From assembly GCA_036496265.1 (NCBI GenBank), contig DASXLL010000230.1, forward strand, positions 1 through 42,270: 42,270 nt of DNA, read 5' to 3'. A program made the position numbers and the translations under genes. Below, in pieces: positions 26,743 through 34,376 of the stretch; position 1 is the first letter of the stretch, and every line of letters starts with the position of its first letter. This DNA comes from CAYLLN01 sp036496265 (GTDB lineage: Bacteria > Planctomycetota > Planctomycetia > Pirellulales > Pirellulaceae). The notes beneath the pieces were generated by a model. The model searched no databases and was not told the DNA's origin. It saw only the letters and a list, made by a program, of their open reading frames with translations.

Positions 26743-27591
26743 ATGCAGCTTTCACTCGGCCAATGCGCGACACTTGCCTGCTTACTCGAAGCGACTGCGC
26801 CCAAAGTCGGCAATGTGCATCGCGGCGCGGACTTTGAAGATTTGACGTTTCACGATTTTGTGGCCAGTGCAGTGGCGATTGGGCCGGTGTTTGATTCTGC
26901 AGCCGGCGGCGGTGTGGGCCACCTCGTTCTGGAGGCGATCAAGGCAACGCGGCGTGTTGTGGCGACCAATACGAATTTGGGGATGGCTTTGTTGTTTGCG
27001 CCGCTGGCCGCTGTGCCGCCCGGTGAGAAACTGACGACTGCCAGCGTCGGCCAGGTTCTTAAAAGACTTACGGCCGATGACAGCCGGGACGTTTATGCAG
27101 CCATTCGGCTGGCGAAGCCGGGCGGGATGGGGCAGGCCGAAAAAATGGATGTGGCTGGCGAGGCGCCGGCTGATTTGTTGGTCGCGATGCGGGCTGCGGC
27201 TGGACGCGATTGGGTCGCTCGCCAATACGTGGAAGACTTTCAGCTCGTGCTGGAGGAAACACTGCCTGAAATCGTCGCCGGACGAGATCGCGGCTGGTCA
27301 TTAACGGATTCGATTGTCCACACGCACGTCGCACTCATCGCCGAGCACGGCGACAGCTTGATCCAGCGGAAGGCCGGTCCCGAAATCGCCGGCCGCGCGT
27401 CAACGATCGCCAGGCAAGTCGTTGCCGCCGGGCAACCGGGCGACGAAGACTACTACGCGGCGCTAGCCGACTTCGATTTCTGGCTGCGATCCGACGGCAA
27501 CCGCCGCAATCCGGGGACAACGGCGGATCTGATAGCCGCTGCCCTATTCGCCGGCTTGAGGGATGGAATATTGCCTCCTCCGTGGCGATGA
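26743..27591 (+). CDS. CitG-like triphosphoribosyl-dephospho-CoA synthase family protein
   Basis: 282 residues, soluble. The family pattern is visible: an N-terminal LEATAPKVGNVHRGADF motif, NTNLGMALLFAPL in the middle, and the C-terminal RRNPGTTADLIAAALF. In citrate lyase gene sets CitG makes the prosthetic-group precursor, but no citrate or malonate enzyme is encoded here. Relatives occur in tetrahydromethanopterin gene clusters of methylotrophs, archaea and planctomycetes, and the next gene encodes a pterin-type enzyme 7 bases later. I therefore lean to a role in pterin cofactor synthesis; the reaction is unknown. Confidence 0.85.
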   Translation: MQLSLGQCATLACLLEATAPKVGNVHRGADFEDLTFHDFVASAVAIGPVFDSAAGGGVGHLVLEAIKATRRVVATNTNLGMALLFAPLAAVPPGEKLTTASVGQVLKRLTADDSRDVYAAIRLAKPGGMGQAEKMDVAGEAPADLLVAMRAAAGRDWVARQYVEDFQLVLEETLPEIVAGRDRGWSLTDSIVHTHVALIAEHGDSLIQRKAGPEIAGRASTIARQVVAAGQPGDEDYYAALADFDFWLRSDGNRRNPGTTADLIAAALFAGLRDGILPPPWR

Positions 27592-27598
27592 TAGGTGC

Positions 27599-28081
27599 AT
27601 GTATCGCGTTCGACTGGAAAAAGAACACCACGTTTTTAGCGCCGCGCATTTTATTACCTTTGGCGGCGATATCTGCGAGCGGCTGCACGGCCACAACTAT
27701 CGTGTCGCGGTCGAGATTACCGGCCCGCTCGACAAAAATCACTATGTAATCGACTTCATTGCGCTCCGTGACGAGCTCAAAACGATTACGGACGAGCTCG
27801 ATCACCATGTGCTGCTGCCGGCGACCCATCCGCTCATTCGAGTGACCCCTCGCGAGGGCGAGGTTGAGGCGATTTTCACTCCCGATGGCCGCCGCTGGCT
27901 GTTTCCTCGCGGCGATTGCGTGCTGTTGCCTATCCGCAACACGACGGCGGAGATGCTAGCTTATTACTTAGGGCAACGGTTAGTGTTTGCGCTGGACCAG
28001 CGACTGAAATTCCGCCCGGATCGCATCCAGGTCGAAGTGGACGAGAACCACGGTCAGTGGGGAGTTTGGGAAGGGCCGTAG
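27599..28081 (+). CDS. 6-pyruvoyl-tetrahydropterin synthase family protein
   Basis: 160 residues from ATG at 27599; the frame extends upstream to 27563 inside the CitG-like gene, which I reject. The zinc ligands are His17 (FSAAHF), His30 and His32 (HGHNY), and the catalytic-type Cys26 sits in CERLHGHNY. VEVDENHGQWG near the end is the usual late motif. The family turns 7,8-dihydroneopterin triphosphate into pterin or deazaguanine precursors. Between them is an inserted stretch (about 82-112, ending PIRNTTAEMLA) typical of some larger bacterial members. The tight operon with a CitG-like gene suggests tetrahydromethanopterin rather than queuosine, but this is inference. Confidence 0.87.
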   Translation: MYRVRLEKEHHVFSAAHFITFGGDICERLHGHNYRVAVEITGPLDKNHYVIDFIALRDELKTITDELDHHVLLPATHPLIRVTPREGEVEAIFTPDGRRWLFPRGDCVLLPIRNTTAEMLAYYLGQRLVFALDQRLKFRPDRIQVEVDENHGQWGVWEGP

Positions 28082-28171
28082 CGTTTTAGCCAGTACCGCG
28101 AGTGAGGATGGGGAATCCTCGAATGGATTAGCCGCACAGTTGTAGTAAACAGACCGGCGTGCGGCGATCAT

Positions 28172-28194
28172 GGGGTCGGGAGTCTCCCGACCCC
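28172..28194. repeat. Perfect 10-bp palindrome with GTC loop
   Basis: GGGGTCGGGA, loop GTC, TCCCGACCCC. It lies 91 bases after the PTPS-like stop and could end the operon transcript, though no T-run follows. The design matches other palindromes in the window. Confidence 0.65.
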
Positions 28195-28456
28195 TTCCGT
28201 TCGTCGTCGCCAGCGTCCGCTGGCAGCGCGTCCGGTCTGGGTTAGTTCGGGCTCATCGCTCGATGGCCGCAATCATGCCCAATGGGCAGCCAAAATTTCC
28301 GAACCAAACTGTTTTTTTAGGGGTTTAATTAGGTTACGATAAACGTCCCGGCTAAAGGTCTGCGCCAATCCCGCCACCAAGCTCGACCCCTTCGAGCCTG
28401 CAGATTCCAGCCGGTGATTCATCCCTCCAAATAGCTGTTTTCGGGTGGGCATGTTC

Positions 28457-28566
28457 ATGCATTCGATGCATATATTCCGCCGCGATGCATACTTACAACC
28501 AGTTTCCTAGAAACGACTTACCAGACAATTGCCGTCCACAAAAAATGCGCCCGCATGCATATGCAG
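28457..28566 (+). promoter_or_regulatory. ATGCAT palindrome cluster upstream of the DUF1592 gene
   Basis: ATGCAT occurs at 28457, 28466, 28485 and 28555; the first two form an interrupted palindrome with centre TCG. The last lies in CCGCATGCATATGCAG (28551-28566), 37 bases before the ATG at 28604. The same 16 bases occur in the same orientation upstream of the ECF sigma gene. This fits a regulator-binding region, but the regulator is unknown. Confidence 0.5.
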
Positions 28567-28603
28567 GGGGGAACACCGTTTTGACGGTCCGCCACGATTC
28601 TTA

Positions 28604-30925
28604 ATGCGCCTCACCAACCTCACACTTCCGATTCTCCTCCTCGCCGCGAGCGCCTTCGCTCTCGCCGACGACCCCGTCGCGCCCAAAGCCAACGACAAAA
28701 AGACCCCCACATTTGCCACCGACGTCCTGCCATTTCTGAAGGCTCATTGCTTCCAATGCCACGGTACCGAAGACGGCAAAGACAAGGCCGACCTGACGCT
28801 TAGCAAATACACCGACGACCTGTCCGTCCAGCAAGATCGCAAAGTCTGGGACAACGTCATCCACATGCTCCAAAACGGCGAAATGCCGCCCATGGAACGC
28901 AAGCGACCGCCCGCCGCGGATATTGAAGCGGCTATTCAATCCATCGAAGGCGTTCTCGCCAATCTCGATTGCTCGCAAAAGCCCAACGTCGGCCGCGTTA
29001 CGGTCCGCCGCCTCAACCGCGCTGAATACAACAACACGGTTCGCGACCTGCTCGGCGTCGATTTTCAGCCCGCCGCTGATTTTCCCAGCGACGACGTCGG
29101 CTACGGCTTCGACAACATCGGCGACGTGCTCTCCACCACGCCGCTGCTCTTCGAGCGCTACCTCGCCGCCGCCGAATCGGTCCTGCAAAAGGCGATCGTC
29201 GTACCCGAAACGGTTCAACCCAAAGACGTCCGTCTGCAAGGCCTCCGCGTCAGCCGCGGCGCCGGCGAAGAGACCAACGGCGGCGGCGCACTCTTCGGCG
29301 AAGGCGAAGCCGGCAACGAAACCTTCCTCGACGCCGGTGATTACAAAGTGCAGGTCGAGGTCTATTGCCGAAACTTCGGCGACGAAAAACCGATTGCCGA
29401 AATTCGTCTGAACCGCGAGCCAATGCAAAAATTCGAAGTCACCTCGACCAAGCGCAGCGATCTGCAAATCCTTGAAACTAAGATCCGCGTGCCCGCGGCG
29501 ACGGCTCGTCTCGGCGTCGCCTTTCTCAATCCTTATGTCGCACCCGACCATACCGACGAGCACCCGCAACGCCGCTTGCTCTTTGTTCGCAGCATCGTCG
29601 CCGAGGGCCCGTACAATCCGCCGCCTCCGCCCGCTCCGCCGCATCAACAAAAGCTGCTCGCCCATCGTGAAGGCCTCGAACCGCGCGAAGCCGCCCGCGA
29701 AATTATCGAGCGCTTCGCCGCCCGCGCTTTCCGCCGTCCCGTTCAGTCGGCCGAAGTCGAGCATATTCTCCGCGTCTATGATCTGGCCGAAAAAGAAGGC
29801 GAAAAATACGAAGACCGCCTCCGCCTCGCTCTCTGCCGCATTCTCATCTCGCCGCACTTTCTCTTCCGCATCGAAAAAGACGCGCTTGGTGCCAAAGCCG
29901 GCGACGCATATCCCATCAGCGAGCTCGAGTTGGCCGGCCGACTGTCCTATTTCCTCTGGAGCACGATGCCCGACGACGAGCTGGTTAACCTGGCCGTCCA
30001 CGGCCAGTTGCGGGCAAACCTACCGTCGCAAATCGATCGTCTGCTGAGCGATCCCAAGTCCTCCGCCCTCGTCGAAAACTTCGCCGGCCAGTGGCTCACG
30101 CTCCGCAAGCTGCCCCAAGTCACGCCCGACACCAAAGTCTTTCCCGATTTCGACGAAGACCTTCGCGCCGCGATGCAGAAAGAAACAGAACTCTTCTTCG
30201 CCGACATTCTCCGTGAGAACAAAAGCGTCCTCCAGTTCCTCGATGCTGATTTCACGTACGTCAACGCTCGCCTGGCCAAGCACTATGGCATTGATGGTGT
30301 CGATGGCAGCGATTTCCGAAAAGTGACATCTCCATCGAATCGCGGCGGCCTCTTAACGCAAGCCAGCATTCTCACGCTCACCTCCGCCGCCACCCGCACC
30401 TCGCCGGTCAAACGCGGCAAATGGGTGCTCGAGCAGCTCCTTGGCACGCCCCCGCCGCCTCCCCCGCCCGACGTTCCCGATCTCGACGAGAAGAAAACGC
30501 TCACCGGCACCCTCCGCCAGGTCATGGAGCAGCACCGCGAAAATCCCATCTGCGCCTCCTGCCACGCCCGCATGGACCCCATCGGCTTCGCCTTCGAAAA
30601 CTACGACGCCATCGGCGCTTTCCGCAAAAAAGACGGCCAATTTGACATTGATCCCTCCGGCGAGCTGCCCGACGGCCGAAAATTCCAAGGCCCGGCCGAA
30701 TTAAAGACGATCTTAAAAGACAAGAAGGAGTTGTTTGCCCGCTCGCTAGCAGAGAAGATGCTTACTTACGCCCTCGGCCGCGGCGTCGAATATTACGACA
30801 AGTGCGCCCTCGACAAAATCGTCGCCGCCCTCGAGCAAGACGACTATCGCATGCGAACCCTCATCGCCGCCATCATCAGCAGCGATCCCTTCCAAATGCG
30901 AACAGCCGCAGGTGAAAAACACTAA
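28604..30925 (+). CDS. DUF1592-family cytochrome-like protein
   Basis: 773 residues from the ATG at 28604, which begins a clear Sec signal peptide (MRLTNLTLPILLLAASAFA); the frame runs back to 28529, which would bury it. Domains in order: N-terminal planctomycete-type cytochrome domain with heme motif CFQCH (49-53), DUF1587 (RLNRAEYNNTVRDLLGVD), a jelly-roll-like middle, DUF1595 and DUF1592 (LSYFLWSTMPDDEL), DUF1588 with a second CxxCH (CASCH in ICASCHARMDP) and C-terminal DUF1585 (EKMLTYALGRGVEYYD). Exported and probably redox-active. It is followed by the DUF1552 gene, the usual partner. The coding strand is unusually C-rich compared with genes to the left. Confidence 0.93.
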   Translation: MRLTNLTLPILLLAASAFALADDPVAPKANDKKTPTFATDVLPFLKAHCFQCHGTEDGKDKADLTLSKYTDDLSVQQDRKVWDNVIHMLQNGEMPPMERKRPPAADIEAAIQSIEGVLANLDCSQKPNVGRVTVRRLNRAEYNNTVRDLLGVDFQPAADFPSDDVGYGFDNIGDVLSTTPLLFERYLAAAESVLQKAIVVPETVQPKDVRLQGLRVSRGAGEETNGGGALFGEGEAGNETFLDAGDYKVQVEVYCRNFGDEKPIAEIRLNREPMQKFEVTSTKRSDLQILETKIRVPAATARLGVAFLNPYVAPDHTDEHPQRRLLFVRSIVAEGPYNPPPPPAPPHQQKLLAHREGLEPREAAREIIERFAARAFRRPVQSAEVEHILRVYDLAEKEGEKYEDRLRLALCRILISPHFLFRIEKDALGAKAGDAYPISELELAGRLSYFLWSTMPDDELVNLAVHGQLRANLPSQIDRLLSDPKSSALVENFAGQWLTLRKLPQVTPDTKVFPDFDEDLRAAMQKETELFFADILRENKSVLQFLDADFTYVNARLAKHYGIDGVDGSDFRKVTSPSNRGGLLTQASILTLTSAATRTSPVKRGKWVLEQLLGTPPPPPPPDVPDLDEKKTLTGTLRQVMEQHRENPICASCHARMDPIGFAFENYDAIGAFRKKDGQFDIDPSGELPDGRKFQGPAELKTILKDKKELFARSLAEKMLTYALGRGVEYYDKCALDKIVAALEQDDYRMRTLIAAIISSDPFQMRTAAGEKH

Positions 30926-31106
30926 CCCGAAGCGTAAGCGAGGGACTGCCAGCGGAAGAGCAAGATTAAGAGGAGGATTAAGAGTAGGAAGAGGAGTAAG
31001 AGAACGAGCAAGAGCAGGATTAAGACCAATCAATCCTAATCTTGCTCCTGCTCTTACTCTTAATCGCATTCCTAATCTTCCTCTTGCTCTTAATCCTTCT
31101 CCTCCG
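30923..31106 (+). repeat. Large inverted word repeat between DUF1592 and DUF1552 genes
   Basis: After a dispersed-looking element (CCCGAAGCGTAAGCGAGGGA) comes a purine arm (30955-31027) built from GATTAAGAG, AAGAGCAAG and AGGAGTAAG words, then a pyrimidine arm (31032-31104) built from their reverse complements. The arms pair imperfectly over about 70 bases around a short centre. It is the largest fold-back in the window. The frame stays open through it, but a product start inside it is unlikely. Confidence 0.85.
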
Positions 31107-31142
31107 CGGCTTACATCAGATTTCGAATTTCAAGGTGAAGTC

Positions 31143-32480
31143 ATGACAACAAGACTCTCCCGCCGCACAATCCTCCGTGGCCTCGGCACCGCCGTCGCTC
31201 TGCCGCTCCTCGACGCCATGGCCCCCCGCTCCACCCGCGCCATCGAACCGGCAGCGGCCGCCGCCCCCCGCCGCATGGCCTTCATCTACGTCCCCAACGG
31301 CATTCACATGGACGACTGGACGCCGGCTCAGGAGGGCGACAACTACGAGCTGCCTCCCATCCTGCAGCCGCTCGGCGAGCTGAAGAGCGACGTGACCGTA
31401 CTCACCGGGCTCATGTGCGACAAGGCCCGCCCAAATGGTGACGGTGCCGGCGATCATGCCCGCGCCTCCTCCGCCTTCCTCACCGGTGCTCAAGCTCGCA
31501 AAACCGCCGGCGCCAATTTCCGCTCCGGCGTCTCCGCCGATCAGATCGCCGCCCAGAAAATCGGCGACCAAACCCGCCTCGCTTCCCTGGAGCTCGGCAC
31601 CGAAAAATACCGCGGCTCCGGCAACTGCGACAGCGGCTATTCCTGCGTCTATGAGCACACCCTTGCCTGGCGCAACGCCACCACGCCGCTCCCCACCGAG
31701 GTCGAGCCCAAGCTCATCTTTGACCGCCTCTTTTCCGACAATCCCAACGACCCCGAGCGCCTGAAGCGCAGCCGCCTTCGCGCCAGCGTCCTCGACGCCG
31801 TGCTCGACGACGCGCACGATCTTGAACGCACGCTCGGCGGCAGCGACCGCCAGAAGCTCGATCAATATCTATCGAGCGTCCGCGATCTCGAAGATCGTAT
31901 CCACCGATCCGAAAAGCTGCCGCCCGTCGTGTTGCCTGAAGGCACGCAGCGCCCCGAAGAATTGCCCGCCGACCTCACCGAGCATTTCAAGCTCATCTCC
32001 GACACGCTCGTCCTCGCTTTTCAGACCGATGTCACCCGCATCGCCACGTTCATGTTTGGCCGCGAAGGCAGCGACCGCAGTTACCCGATGATCGGCGTGA
32101 AGGAAGGCCACCACACGATCACGCACCATCAAAACAAGCCCGACCTGCTGGCCAAGATCACCTTGATCAACACCTACCACATCCAGCAATTTGCCTATCT
32201 GCTCGGCAAGCTCAAGTCCGTTAAAGAAGGCGAAGGCACGCTACTCGACAACTGCATGGTGGCTTACGGCAGCGCCATCGGCGACGGCAATCGCCACAAT
32301 CACGACGACCTGCCCGTTCTTCTCGCCGGTCGCGGCGGCGGCTCCCTCAAAACCGGCCGCCACGTCCGCGTCGAGCGCGAAACGCCGATCAACAATCTCT
32401 GGCTCGCTATGCTCGACCGCATGGCCGTGCCCACCAAGCAACTTGGCGACAGCACCGGCGTCCTCGGCGGCCTGTCCTAG
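31143..32480 (+). CDS. Tat-exported DUF1552 protein
   Basis: 445 residues. The ATG at 31143 starts a twin-arginine signal, MTTRLSRRTILRGLG, with hydrophobic segment AVALPLLDAMAP. The mature part begins RRMAFIYVPNGIHMDDW and includes HARASSAFLTGAQARKT, SLELGTE, SGYSCVYEHTLAW and GREGSDRSYP, all typical of DUF1552. The frame extends upstream to 30912 through the repeat, but those residues are repeat translation, not a signal. The partner DUF1592 gene precedes it. The pair is thought to act outside the cytoplasm; the reaction is not known. Its stop abuts that of the convergent gene at 32481. Confidence 0.93.
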   Translation: MTTRLSRRTILRGLGTAVALPLLDAMAPRSTRAIEPAAAAAPRRMAFIYVPNGIHMDDWTPAQEGDNYELPPILQPLGELKSDVTVLTGLMCDKARPNGDGAGDHARASSAFLTGAQARKTAGANFRSGVSADQIAAQKIGDQTRLASLELGTEKYRGSGNCDSGYSCVYEHTLAWRNATTPLPTEVEPKLIFDRLFSDNPNDPERLKRSRLRASVLDAVLDDAHDLERTLGGSDRQKLDQYLSSVRDLEDRIHRSEKLPPVVLPEGTQRPEELPADLTEHFKLISDTLVLAFQTDVTRIATFMFGREGSDRSYPMIGVKEGHHTITHHQNKPDLLAKITLINTYHIQQFAYLLGKLKSVKEGEGTLLDNCMVAYGSAIGDGNRHNHDDLPVLLAGRGGGSLKTGRHVRVERETPINNLWLAMLDRMAVPTKQLGDSTGVLGGLS

Positions 32481-32897
32481 CTACCGAACGATCGCATACG
32501 GAATATACCGCGTGCTCCCGCCGATCCATTGATAGCGAGAGTAACCATTGCCGATCCAGCCGGGCGAGTATTCGCCCATGAACGGAATCGACGACGCTTC
32601 GGGGCGCGAGTTCGAGAAGCCATACCACTTCGCCGAATTGATGCGTGATAACCGTTGGTCGGCCTTGTACTCGGCCTTGCGACGCACAGCCTGCGCCGGA
32701 TCGTCGTGCCGCTGCTCCTCGTGCAGATACATCCACATCTCGGACGTCATCGGCTGAGAGGTCGAGGTCGCGGAAACGCCCGCAGTCGGCGCTCCCGTGA
32801 TCGGCTGCCGATCGATCCGCGAAATCAACGGCTGTTGTGCGAACGCGAAGGAAGGGACGACGGATAACAACAGCAAGGCAGCAAATGGCATTTTCAT
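32481..32897 (-). CDS. Small secreted protein of unknown function
   Basis: 138 residues with a Sec signal peptide (MKMPFAALLLLSVVPSFAFA). The mature protein has a helix-like centre with TSEMWMYLHEEQRHDDPAQAVRRKAEYKADQR, of a type common in planctomycete secreted proteins, and a C-terminus rich in Tyr, Gly and Trp (GNGYSRYQWIGGSTRYIPY). I do not recognise a named family. Convergent with DUF1552; the two stop codons abut as TAGCTA, so no terminator space separates them. Confidence 0.75.
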   Translation of the reverse strand: MKMPFAALLLLSVVPSFAFAQQPLISRIDRQPITGAPTAGVSATSTSQPMTSEMWMYLHEEQRHDDPAQAVRRKAEYKADQRLSRINSAKWYGFSNSRPEASSIPFMGEYSPGWIGNGYSRYQWIGGSTRYIPYAIVR

Positions 32898-33239
32898 GTG
32901 CGAGAATCCAGAGCAGGGAGGAGTGGATAGCGCTGATTTCGTCCAATGGATTAGTTATTTTCCACTCCGCTGGCCAGCCTCGGCATAGCCGGGATAAGAG
33001 GTAGCGGTGCTGCCGGTCGTGCGGCGAGGCGGCCGAAAACGAAGCAATTTAGGTGCCCGTTTTGGCCCTTGTCCGCTTCGCGAGGGGTACGGGACACGAT
33101 AAATTGACCGCATTCGATCTTTGCCAAAGAGGAGCGGCGGATCGGCTTTTCCGGCGCACCAGCGTTGACGCAGGCGCTCCGTCGGCGCGGAAATGAAGAA
33201 TATGCGAAGCTCCGTGTTTGACACCAATTGGAGGACGTA
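32898..33239. other. Gene-free region upstream of a small lipoprotein gene
   Basis: About 340 bases. Minus frames here (for example 32955-33551) are GC-rich translations without family features and run through the lipoprotein gene, so I do not call them. The only clear signal is GGAGG at about 33230 that serves the lipoprotein. The content is otherwise unassigned. Confidence 0.5.
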
Positions 33240-33437
33240 ATGAAGAAGTTGATCAGCTTGGTAATCGCAGCCGCGATTAGTGTTTCGATGTTCGGCTGTG
33301 CCGAAAAGAAGCCGGTTGCACCGCCCCCAGCGAACAATCCGCCGCCGGGTGAGAAGGCCGAACCCGCACCGGAAACTCCGGCCACTCCCGCTCCCGAAGG
33401 CGGCGCGGCGCCCGCTCCGGAAGGCAAAGCACCGTAA
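33240..33437 (+). CDS. Small Pro/Ala-rich lipoprotein
   Basis: 65 residues. The signal peptide MKKLISLVIAAAISVSMFGC ends in a lipobox cysteine at 20. The mature part is almost all Pro, Ala, Glu and Gly (PPPANNPPPGEKAEP), probably an extended spacer between membrane and cell envelope. GGAGG lies 8 bases upstream of the ATG. No family can be named; such lipoproteins are usual in this phylum. A hairpin at 33470-33495 follows. Confidence 0.78.
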   Translation: MKKLISLVIAAAISVSMFGCAEKKPVAPPPANNPPPGEKAEPAPETPATPAPEGGAAPAPEGKAP

Positions 33438-33469
33438 GCGCGGATTGCGCCGAACTTTGCGAAACACCG

Positions 33470-33499
33470 GTCCCGCCGAATCTGCGGCGGGGCCTTCTC
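33470..33499 (+). terminator. Rho-independent-type terminator after the lipoprotein gene
   Basis: GGTCCCGCCG, loop AATCTG, CGGCGGGGCC (10 bp including one G-T pair), followed by TTCT. It begins 33 bases after the stop, and the T-run is weak. Confidence 0.6.
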
Positions 33500-33869
33500 G
33501 GGCTGATCGCCCTACCTGAGGTGCCGACGGCGACGGTTTTTTGCGCCGCATCTCTGGCCCTCATTACCGAACGCGATCTAGCAGCAGTAGACTTACGGCT
33601 TGCCCAAAACTATACAATTGTATAAAATATCGCCCAATGACAGCGAAAGCGGGTTTGCAGGACTTGGCAACCTTTTCACATGTTTTGTAAGCCTTCAACC
33701 AAATGTCCACTACTAGCATCTGCCGCCAACACGACAGAAACACCGTCGCGGCATAGGGTTAAGGTCTTCATGAAAAATTCGCCAAACTAACGGCACGATC
33801 GCTGCATTGGGGTGCGTATCATTCGAGCCGCCAAAACTGGTCAATTCTTAACGCAATGGAGTGTGCACC
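33500..33869 (+). promoter_or_regulatory. Long csrA leader with TATACAATTGTATA palindrome
   Basis: About 370 bases without a gene before csrA. A perfect 14-base palindrome TATACAATTGTATA (33611-33624) leads into TTGTATAAAATAT, a plausible promoter or operator. The same TTGTATAAAA string occurs on the minus strand near 40626-40635 before the sigma gene. GGAG sits 8 bases before the csrA ATG at 33870. Nothing else is assigned. Confidence 0.4.
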
Positions 33870-34262
33870 ATGTTGGTTTTATCGCGCAAGCAACAGGAAC
33901 AGATCAAAATCGGCGATCAGATCACGGTCACGATCGTCCGGGTCAAGGGAAACACGGTGCGTGTCGGCATCGAAGCCCCACGCGACGTCCGCGTCATCCG
34001 CGGCGAGCTTCCCAAGATGGACGCTGAGTCCGCTGAAACGATTGCAGAAGTTGACTGCAACGTCGCAGCTAGCAGCGAGACGTTGGAGAGCGGCCAAGCC
34101 TTGCCAAGTGGCAGTGTCATATCGTTTCGCGTTCGTTGTGAAGGTGACGGCGAATCGGAACCAGTGAAGACGGCCCACCTGCCGTTGAAGCGCATTCACG
34201 ACCGCTTCGGCGATGCTCCCCTCAAGCAACTCCTCGCCTCCTGCACGACATTGGCCAAATAG
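33870..34262 (+). CDS. csrA: CsrA-type RNA-binding regulator with long C-terminal extension
   Basis: Carbon storage regulator, which binds mRNA leaders at GGA sites and alters translation. The N-terminus is canonical: MLVLSRKQQEQIKIGDQITV, IVRVKGNTVRVGIEAPRDVRVIRGE, with the Arg near position 44 that contacts RNA. The family is normally 55-75 residues; here the frame continues to 130. The extra 80 residues (about 50-130) are of unknown fold and end in a helix, HLPLKRIHDRFGDAPLKQLL. Start is the ATG at 33870, not the GTG at 33861. No flagellar or fliW gene is nearby. It is separated from the PIG-L gene by a word repeat. Confidence 0.88.
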   Translation: MLVLSRKQQEQIKIGDQITVTIVRVKGNTVRVGIEAPRDVRVIRGELPKMDAESAETIAEVDCNVAASSETLESGQALPSGSVISFRVRCEGDGESEPVKTAHLPLKRIHDRFGDAPLKQLLASCTTLAK

Positions 34263-34304
34263 CAAGTCGCACGAGGGCACTTTGACGAGGCCGGCGGCTG
34301 CTTG

Positions 34305-34335
34305 TAATTAGTACTTCGTACTCGGTACTCTGTAC
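34305..34335 (+). repeat. Degenerate GTACT word repeat
   Basis: Words near TTAGTACTTCGTACTCGGTA, with GTACT at regular spacing of about nine bases, between csrA and the PIG-L gene. Confidence 0.7.
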
Positions 34336-34376
34336 GCAGCGTTTTTCCGCCGCGCGCCTCTCCCGGAGCCCGCACC

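Larger units (their letters stand above)
28082..28603. other. Gene-free region with two palindromes and an ATGCAT cluster
   Basis: About 520 bases with no gene I can support. It holds a perfect 10-bp palindrome with a GTC loop (28172-28194), a short GCCAGC palindrome (28209-28224), an AT-rich patch near 28310-28345, and a cluster of ATGCAT words before the DUF1592 gene. A 61-codon minus frame at 28273-28458 is not convincing. Confidence 0.6.

Noticed and set aside
28273..28458. A 61-codon minus frame just left of the ATGCAT cluster
   Set aside because: It has two close ATGs but no recognisable family, and it runs through AT-rich non-coding-looking sequence; possible but unsupported.
28601..30001. 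A 466-codon minus-strand frame opposite the DUF1592 gene
   Set aside because: It mirrors the C-rich codon usage of the real gene, has no family features, and the plus strand carries clear heme and DUF motifs.
30912..31142. N-terminal extension of the DUF1552 gene back to 30912
   Set aside because: It would overlap the DUF1592 stop and translate the word repeat; the Tat signal begins at 31143.
32951..33551. Overlapping minus frames before and across the small lipoprotein gene
   Set aside because: They overlap a lipoprotein gene with a strong ribosome site and contain only Gly/Ala/Pro/Arg-rich translation.
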